Source of the DNA: Opitutia bacterium
Lineage (GTDB): Bacteria > Verrucomicrobiota > Verrucomicrobiia > Opitutales > UBA953
Direction: 5' to 3'
NCBI GenBank assembly: GCA_947463395.1
Contig: CANHRV010000003.1
Location: forward strand, 1 to 28,357
DNA length: 28,357 nt
Under the pieces are notes generated by a model that was not told where the DNA came from, searched no databases, and saw only the letters and a list, made by a program, of their open reading frames with translations. Positions within the stretch are counted from its first letter, which is position 1; every line of letters begins with the position of its first letter. Below are positions 24,012 through 28,357 of the stretch, piece by piece. Position numbers and translations under genes: made by a program.

Positions 24012-24572
24012 TTACTTCTTAGATTTTTCGGACTTTTCCTTGCGGGGTTTACGAGGTTTCTTCTCGCGCTCAGGACGTTCAGTCTCTTCAACTGCTTCTG
24101 CCACTGGCTCGATCGGATTTTCCGAAACGACTTCAAACTCTTGTTCCACCGTCACATTGTTATGCAGACGAATGGTGGTAATGTGTTTACCTAAAAGTTT
24201 AACAGGTCCTTGACCAAGGTGAATGCGCTTACGCTCTAATTCAATGCCATGCTCGGCTAATTTAGAGGCAATTTCTGCAGTGCTAATTGCACCAAACATT
24301 TTTCCTCCTTCACCAGTCTTAACAGCGAAGACCAACTTGATGCCAGCGAGCTTTGCGGCGATGGCATTAGCGGCTTCGAGGTCGCGTGCTTCACGAACTT
24401 CGCGAGCCTTCTTGAGCGACTCGATGTATTTCGAATTGGCACGATTAACGGGTAAAGCGATGCCTTGCAAAAGGAGATAATTGCGTGCGTAGCCAGAGCG
24501 TACGCGCACTTGTTCGCCTTCGGCACCGAGGCCGTCAACGGGTTTGATGAGTAAAACTTCAGTGTAGGACAT
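24012..24572 (-). CDS. rplI: 50S ribosomal protein L9 with charged C-terminal tail
   Basis: L9 binds the base of the L1 stalk and supports translational fidelity. Residues 1-150 match the family: EVLLIKPVDGLGAEGEQVRVRSGYARNYL at the start, a long connecting helix, and the C-terminal domain with GKMFGAIST and GKHITTIRLHNNV. After about residue 150 the protein carries an extra 36 residues, first acidic (PVAEAVEETERPERE) and then very basic (KKPRKPRKEKSEKSKK). E. coli L9 has 149 residues. It is the last gene of the rplY-pth-rpsF-ssb-rplI run, 36 bp after ssb. Confidence 0.96.
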   Translation of the reverse strand: MSYTEVLLIKPVDGLGAEGEQVRVRSGYARNYLLLQGIALPVNRANSKYIESLKKAREVREARDLEAANAIAAKLAGIKLVFAVKTGEGGKMFGAISTAEIASKLAEHGIELERKRIHLGQGPVKLLGKHITTIRLHNNVTVEQEFEVVSENPIEPVAEAVEETERPEREKKPRKPRKEKSEKSKK

Positions 24573-24608
24573 GTTTGTCGTGGGTTTATAGAATGTTTTG
24601 AAAATTAA

Positions 24609-25043
24609 TTAAAAGGGAACGTCGTCGCTGGTGTCGGATGCGGAAGGGGCAGAATGATCTTGGTTACCGCGGCTGCGCGAACTGCCACCTTCATCGCCAC
24701 CTTGAGGCTTACTACCAAGAAAAGTAAAGTTTTCTAAAACAACCCCAAGACGGGAGCGTTTTTCACCAGTCTTTTTATCATCCCATTGATCAAGTTTGAG
24801 GCGACCTTCAACCAAGATGCCAGAGCCCTTACTGCAATACTTCGCAATAATCTCTGCCTGTTTGCCGTAGCTTTCGACATCGACGTAGGTAACTTCTTCG
24901 CGCTTCTCTCCTTCTTTGGTGGTGTAAGCGCGATTGATGGCCAAAGAAAACTTCGTCAGGGCTTGCCCAGAAGGCAGAGCGCGTGCTTCGGGGTCGCGGG
25001 TCATATTGCCAGCAAGAATCACGCGATTGAATGACGAAGCCAT
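24609..25043 (-). CDS. ssb: Single-stranded DNA-binding protein
   Basis: SSB coats single-stranded DNA at forks and repair sites and recruits partners through its C-terminal tip. The OB fold spans about residues 1-110 (FNRVILAGNMTRDPEARALPSG; TYVDVESYGKQAEIIAKY). A Gly/Ser-rich linker with RSRG follows, ending in the acidic tip SDDVPF, a conservative form of DDDIPF. The length, 144 residues, is a little shorter than E. coli SSB (178) because of the linker. It lies between rpsF and rplI, as in Gram-positive rpsF-ssb-rpsR operons, but rpsR is not next to it. Confidence 0.97.
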   Translation of the reverse strand: MASSFNRVILAGNMTRDPEARALPSGQALTKFSLAINRAYTTKEGEKREEVTYVDVESYGKQAEIIAKYCSKGSGILVEGRLKLDQWDDKKTGEKRSRLGVVLENFTFLGSKPQGGDEGGSSRSRGNQDHSAPSASDTSDDVPF

Positions 25044-25061
25044 AGCGGTAAAAAGAAAAGG

Positions 25062-25373
25062 TTAGCGCTTGGAAACTTGCACCATGATACGATCAACGGT
25101 GCGATCGAGGCGGAGTTTTTCAGCAAAGGCAGCCGGAGCGTTGACGGGGCCTTCGAAATGGAATTGGACATAAAGTCCATTGAGGAAATTACGGTCCACA
25201 GCACGACTGAAGTCACGTTGGCCGAGGTTTTCCACTTCAGTAACTTTGCAATCAATGGATTGTAAAATCTCTTTGAGTCGCTCGATAGCGGCTTCAGGAG
25301 ACTCGGCCGATCCGCGCAAGTCGAGAATCAGACTAACGCGATAAGGGCGACGACGGGTGGTGGCGGAGGTCAT
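25062..25373 (-). CDS. rpsF: 30S ribosomal protein S6
   Basis: S6 sits on the platform of the small subunit and in most bacteria binds together with S18. The 103-residue protein has the ferredoxin-like fold expected: RRPYRVSLILDLRGS, then a helix AAIERLKEILQSI, then VTEVENLGQRDFSRAV, and NGLYVQFHFEGP. Length fits the short form of the family. Its ATG overlaps the pth stop by four bases (ATGA), and ssb follows after 18 bp. The usual S6 partner gene rpsR is missing from this cluster. Confidence 0.93.
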   Translation of the reverse strand: MTSATTRRRPYRVSLILDLRGSAESPEAAIERLKEILQSIDCKVTEVENLGQRDFSRAVDRNFLNGLYVQFHFEGPVNAPAAFAEKLRLDRTVDRIMVQVSKR

Positions 25374-25954
25374 GATGGTAATTTTTTGTGATGAATAAAG
25401 TTTTGGGCGGCGGGTAGGCCTTGGGTGATTAAAAGTTCAAATCCTTTGATAAAGTCATGGCTGCCATCGAAGATTTTATAGAGGTCGGCCTCAGGTATTT
25501 TACCGAGGACGTGATCGGCGAGATCTTGTTTTGCGTTAGTTTTAGGCCCGATTCCAATACGAGCACGAACGAAGTCAGGACCTAAATGCTCAATACAACT
25601 TCCCACTCCATTGTGACCACCTTCGGATCCTCCGAAAGTTAATCGCATTTGGCCAGGGGCAAAAGCGATGTCATCGTGAATAACGACCAATTCGTTGACG
25701 GGGATTTTGTGATAACGAAGAAATTTCGCTATCGGCCCGCCCGATTCATTCATCAATGTCAGTGGCTTAATCAGATAGAAAGTGTGATTGCCCAAGGAAA
25801 CTTGAGCCAAGGAAACAGGAAAGCGACTCTCCTCCTTCCATTTCACCTGATACTTATCTGCCAAGATATCGATAATGAACCAGCCGACGTTATGTCGCGT
25901 GGTGATGTATTGTCGCCCGTAGTTGCCTAGGGCAGCGAAAACCGTGAATGGCAT
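25370..25954 (-). CDS. pth: Peptidyl-tRNA hydrolase
   Basis: Pth releases tRNA from prematurely dropped peptidyl-tRNA. The 194 residues match the usual length. Catalytic H21 lies in TTRHNVGWF, with N69 in PLTLMNESG, D94 in VIHDDIAFAPG and N115 in EGGHNGVGS. One small deviation is GNYG at 10-13 where most members have (A/G)NPG. The gene follows rplY by 44 bp and overlaps rpsF, an L25-Pth pairing common in bacteria. Confidence 0.96.
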   Translation of the reverse strand: MPFTVFAALGNYGRQYITTRHNVGWFIIDILADKYQVKWKEESRFPVSLAQVSLGNHTFYLIKPLTLMNESGGPIAKFLRYHKIPVNELVVIHDDIAFAPGQMRLTFGGSEGGHNGVGSCIEHLGPDFVRARIGIGPKTNAKQDLADHVLGKIPEADLYKIFDGSHDFIKGFELLITQGLPAAQNFIHHKKLPS

Positions 25955-25998
25955 TTTGACTTTAAAGAACAGTAACCAGGAGAACCTGGCTTAAAAAA

Positions 25999-26700
25999 TT
26001 ATTTCTTCGCAGGAGCGGCAGCCGGAGCAGCGGCAGCGGCAGGAGCGCCAGCAGCAGGGGCAGCGGCAGCTGGAGAAGCGGCAGCACCTTCCGCAGGAGC
26101 AGCGGCAGTTGCAGCAGCGGCAGTAGGTTCTGGAGCAGCTTCTTCTTCAGCCATTTCAGAGCAAACAACCACAACGCGAGCGGGATCACCAGGGAAGGTA
26201 ATACCTTCAGGAGCTTTGATTTCTCCCACGTGAATAGACTGATTAACCTTGAGAGGAGTTACATCCACTTCGATGAACTCAGGAAGATTCTTTGGTAAGC
26301 AACGGACATTGATGGTCTGAGAAACGATGGCCAAGGTACCGCCTTCCGTTTTGACACCATAGGCTTCGCCAACGACACGAACAGGAATTGCTGCAGTCAT
26401 CGGAGCATTCGGATCAATTTGCTGAATGTCGATGTGCAGGAATTTCTGAGTAATAGGATGGCGCTGAAACTCTTTGATGATTGAAAGCATCTTTTTTCCA
26501 TCCAACTCGAGTTCGATAAGTGCAGCAGCATTACCCTTGGTCCGCATTAAGTCGCGGAACTTTTCTTGGTTCACAGAGACACTGTGGATACCAGCGGGAC
26601 CATAAATAACGGCAGGGATAGAACCGCTGATACGGAGGCGGCGAGAGTGGCCACGACCATGGTTCTGTCGACTGGTGACGGAGAGACTGAGCTGCTTCAT
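25999..26700 (-). CDS. rplY: 50S ribosomal protein L25 (CTC form) with Ala/Pro-rich tail
   Basis: L25 binds 5S rRNA. The protein begins MKQLSLSVTSRQNHGRGHSR, with the L25 barrel over about 1-92 (VIYGPAG; HIDIQQIDP) and the TL5-like C-terminal domain over about 93-184 (RVVGEAYGVKTEGGTLAI; VNQSIHVGEIKAPEG). Residues 185-233 form a low-complexity tail of Ala, Pro, Gly and some Glu, ending APAKK; at DNA level this is a GCN-like repetitive stretch (25999-26148). I use the ATG at 26700. A longer open frame to 26808 adds 36 residues with no L25 similarity. It heads rplY-pth-rpsF-ssb-rplI. Confidence 0.94.
   Translation of the reverse strand: MKQLSLSVTSRQNHGRGHSRRLRISGSIPAVIYGPAGIHSVSVNQEKFRDLMRTKGNAAALIELELDGKKMLSIIKEFQRHPITQKFLHIDIQQIDPNAPMTAAIPVRVVGEAYGVKTEGGTLAIVSQTINVRCLPKNLPEFIEVDVTPLKVNQSIHVGEIKAPEGITFPGDPARVVVVCSEMAEEEAAPEPTAAAATAAAPAEGAAASPAAAAPAAGAPAAAAAPAAAPAKK
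26002..26148. repeat. Alanine-codon low-complexity tract in rplY
   Basis: The 3' end of rplY is a run of imperfect GCN-type units (GCAGCGGCAGC-like on the plus strand) encoding the Ala/Pro tail. Units are not exact tandem copies, so this is low-complexity coding sequence and not a satellite. It could vary in length by slippage between strains. Confidence 0.7.
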
Positions 26701-27038
26701 AGGTGTAAAGGTGCTTGATGTCTTAGTAAGTCGCGGGCCCGCGTTGTGCGGCCGTGCCATGACTAAGGAAAGGAAGGTCGAACTTGGGAACCCAAGCCTA
26801 AGATGCAAGCGGTAAATTCGACCTATTCATAGGAAAATAACCTAAAAACCCCTTTTCTTAATCATAACTCGTTTATCGGGCTACAAATATCAGCCACCTC
26901 TTGGCTGCTAAAACCTAATGGATTGGCCTACTGACCAAAAGCGACATCAGCGGGGTGATTAACTATCATTCGGAAAACGGCAGACAAACGGCGACAATGA
27001 GCAAAACCTTCAGCCAAAGTTTTAGATCCCTATTCGCC
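26701..27038. other. Gap of about 340 bases upstream of rplY
   Basis: No gene, tRNA or known RNA was recognised here. It should contain the rplY operon promoter, but no clear -35/-10 pair stands out. Structures seen are the 12-bp GC palindrome at 26732-26743, a 6-bp hairpin CAGCCA/TGGCTG at 26891-26907, and, at the far edge, TCCCTA/TAGGGA at 27027-27045. Confidence 0.6.
26732..26743. promoter_or_regulatory. 12-bp all-GC palindrome in the rplY leader
   Basis: CGCGGGCCCGCG is a perfect 12-base palindrome in a region that is otherwise of moderate GC. It lies 31 bases upstream of the rplY ATG. A dimeric protein could bind it as DNA; the function is unknown. Confidence 0.4.
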
Positions 27039-27045
27039 CTAGGGA
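27027..27045 (-). terminator. Weak hairpin over the sugar dehydrogenase stop codon
   Basis: TCCCTA (27027-27032) and TAGGGA (27040-27045) form a 6-bp stem with a 7-base loop. The arm at 27040-27045 overlaps the stop codon (27039-27041). On the minus strand it is followed by TCTAAAACTTT, without a strong T-run, so terminator function is uncertain. Confidence 0.35.
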
Positions 27046-28328
27046 GATTTTTTAACGATACGTTTAACTTGGCCACTTGAGAGACTGACGAAAAGAATGT
27101 CCCCAGTGGCGGGATCGGCAGTAAATCCAGTAACAAACTCATCTTTTAAAAGAAGCTCCGCCGTCCAACGACCTCCCTGTTCTCGCAATGCTTTGATCCA
27201 ACCAGAAGAGTAATCAGCGAAAAGATAGGCGCCATTGAGCGACGGGAGACGATTACCAAAGTAAAAAACTCCACCAGTTACGGAGTAGCCTTCAGGATGA
27301 GGGTATTCGTAAATCGGGTTTATAAACCTGCTATCCGATTCCTTTGACTTCATCTTTTTCACATCCCCCTCCCCTGATTTTCGAAAAGGATGAAAACCCT
27401 CTCTTTCGCTCCAACCGTAGTCTCCCCCACGAATAATGACATTAATCTCCTCAAAAAGATTCTGACCGACATCTCCCGTAAAGAGTCGTCCATCGCGGGG
27501 GTGGAAGCAAAAACGCCATGGGTTTCTTAAGCCAAATGCCCATGTTTCGGTCCTTACCTTCTCAGAAGAAGCCAGGGGCTCCCCCCGAATCTTTTCTACC
27601 CCCAGAAAGGGGTTATCCGCAGGTATAGAGTAGAATGCCCTACCCTGCATGTCCCGATGGACGGCAGGATGTGGATTGGGCTCCAAATTCCCGGACCGCT
27701 TATCCACATCGATGCGATAAATGGCCCCAAAAAACCCCTTATCAATGTGACCAGCATAATCGAAATAATCGTCAGCCCAACCCCCATCGCCAGTGCTGAT
27801 GTAGAGGTAGCCATCGGGGCCGAAATGCAGGTCACCTCCATTGTGATTATCGGCCGGATCTTCCTGACTTATCAGAGGCAGTTCCGATGACCCATCCACC
27901 ATCATGGTACCTCGGTCGGGTATGACAAATCGAGAGACTCGTTGGAATAACTTACCTTTTGTCTTAAGACTATAATAGACAAAGACTTGTCCATTTAATT
28001 TGAACTGAGGATGTAGGGCAAAACCCAACAATCCGCATTCACTTTTATGGTAAAAATCGCCGTCTTTCGGTTCAGAAATATCGAATATCAACCGCGGAGA
28101 TTTTTCGGAGGAGTTTGGACGAACCCATTGGATACGTCCGACCTTTTCGATGATGAAAAACTGACTGGGCGAATCGGGGTCTTCGCCAGGCAAAGATACA
28201 ATACCCACTGGCTGTTTAAAAAGTGGGTTACCAGGGAAAGCTGGTTCGGCAACATAGCCCTCGGCTCTAACCCTCGGTAATGAGAAAATAATCACTAATC
28301 CTAGGATGAATGTAAAAGGTAACTTCAT
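27039..28328 (-). CDS. Secreted PQQ-dependent sugar dehydrogenase-like protein (GSDH family)
   Basis: Members of this six-bladed beta-propeller family oxidise aldose sugars with PQQ in the periplasm; many homologues have no tested substrate. From the ATG at 28328 the protein has 429 residues, with a signal peptide MKLPFTFILGLVIIFSLPRVRA. Family signatures are the early IIEKVGRIQWV, NHNGGDLHFGPDGYLYISTGDGG with the PQQ-site histidine, FGLRNPWRFCFHP with the Arg-Asn pair, TGDVGQNLFEEINVI and VTGGVFYFG. Another ATG 12 bases upstream is possible. The next gene upstream lies outside the window. Nothing here shows whether the cell makes PQQ, so the function stays inferred. Confidence 0.85.
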   Translation of the reverse strand: MKLPFTFILGLVIIFSLPRVRAEGYVAEPAFPGNPLFKQPVGIVSLPGEDPDSPSQFFIIEKVGRIQWVRPNSSEKSPRLIFDISEPKDGDFYHKSECGLLGFALHPQFKLNGQVFVYYSLKTKGKLFQRVSRFVIPDRGTMMVDGSSELPLISQEDPADNHNGGDLHFGPDGYLYISTGDGGWADDYFDYAGHIDKGFFGAIYRIDVDKRSGNLEPNPHPAVHRDMQGRAFYSIPADNPFLGVEKIRGEPLASSEKVRTETWAFGLRNPWRFCFHPRDGRLFTGDVGQNLFEEINVIIRGGDYGWSEREGFHPFRKSGEGDVKKMKSKESDSRFINPIYEYPHPEGYSVTGGVFYFGNRLPSLNGAYLFADYSSGWIKALREQGGRWTAELLLKDEFVTGFTADPATGDILFVSLSSGQVKRIVKKSP

Positions 28329-28357
28329 GCCCGCATCCATGATTCAATGCTTCATCC

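Noticed and set aside
25976..25989. CCAGG/CCTGG hairpin between rplY and pth
   Set aside because: Only 5 bp with no T-run next to it; not convincing as a terminator.
26002..26148. Repeat-rich stretch resembling a CRISPR or satellite array
   Set aside because: Units are irregular and stay in frame; it encodes the Ala/Pro tail of L25.
26701..26808. 36-residue upstream extension of L25
   Set aside because: L25 proteins start near MKQLSLSV; the extension spans the GC palindrome and looks like leader sequence.
26809..27038. Possible tRNA or small RNA gene
   Set aside because: No cloverleaf, T-loop GGTTCRA-type sequence or strong promoter-terminator pair found.

Overview
The window reads as a compact chromosomal stretch from a Gram-negative bacterium, most likely Verrucomicrobiota and perhaps Opitutales. 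Outer-membrane and lipid A genes (bamA, skp, lpxD) place it among diderms. A 1405-residue exported protein with a PilX/PulK-like N-terminus and an AGPDQR segment resembles large proteins I associate with Verrucomicrobiota. An OleA/OleB pair is also compatible with that phylum. The lineage call is inference; no rRNA is present. Almost no gene has a recognisable Shine-Dalgarno sequence at normal spacing.

Layout: 1-3096 holds the 3' end of transaldolase (+), a perfect bidirectional terminator, a SpoU-type rRNA methyltransferase (-) and a divergent RlmD-like rRNA uracil methyltransferase (+). 3145-8304 is gyrB-gyrA (-). 8532-11705 is a tight minus-strand operon fabZ-fabI-oleA-oleB, which joins the last steps of the fatty-acid elongation cycle to the first steps of head-to-head long-chain olefin synthesis. 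11798-12304 is a divergent exported Bcp-type peroxiredoxin. 12336-18885 is a minus-strand run dnaB-bamA-skp-lpxD-prs, tightly spaced or overlapping at most junctions, that combines replication, outer-membrane assembly, lipid A and PRPP synthesis. 19079-23952 is a plus-strand two-gene cassette: a small secreted protein coupled by ATGA to the giant pilin-like protein. 24012-26700 is rplY-pth-rpsF-ssb-rplI (-), without the usual rpsR. 27051-28328 region: the last gene (27039-28328, -) is a secreted PQQ-dependent sugar-dehydrogenase-like protein.

Most of the window is housekeeping. The parts most worth attention are the fatty-acid/olefin operon with a nested inverted repeat just upstream of it; the giant-protein cassette sitting between rplI and dnaB, genes that are neighbours in many bacteria; two DnaA-box-like sites and a palindrome upstream of dnaB; low-complexity tails or linkers on L25, L9 and GyrB; and the general lack of Shine-Dalgarno leaders. 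I found no tRNA, rRNA, CRISPR array, insertion sequence or phage gene.
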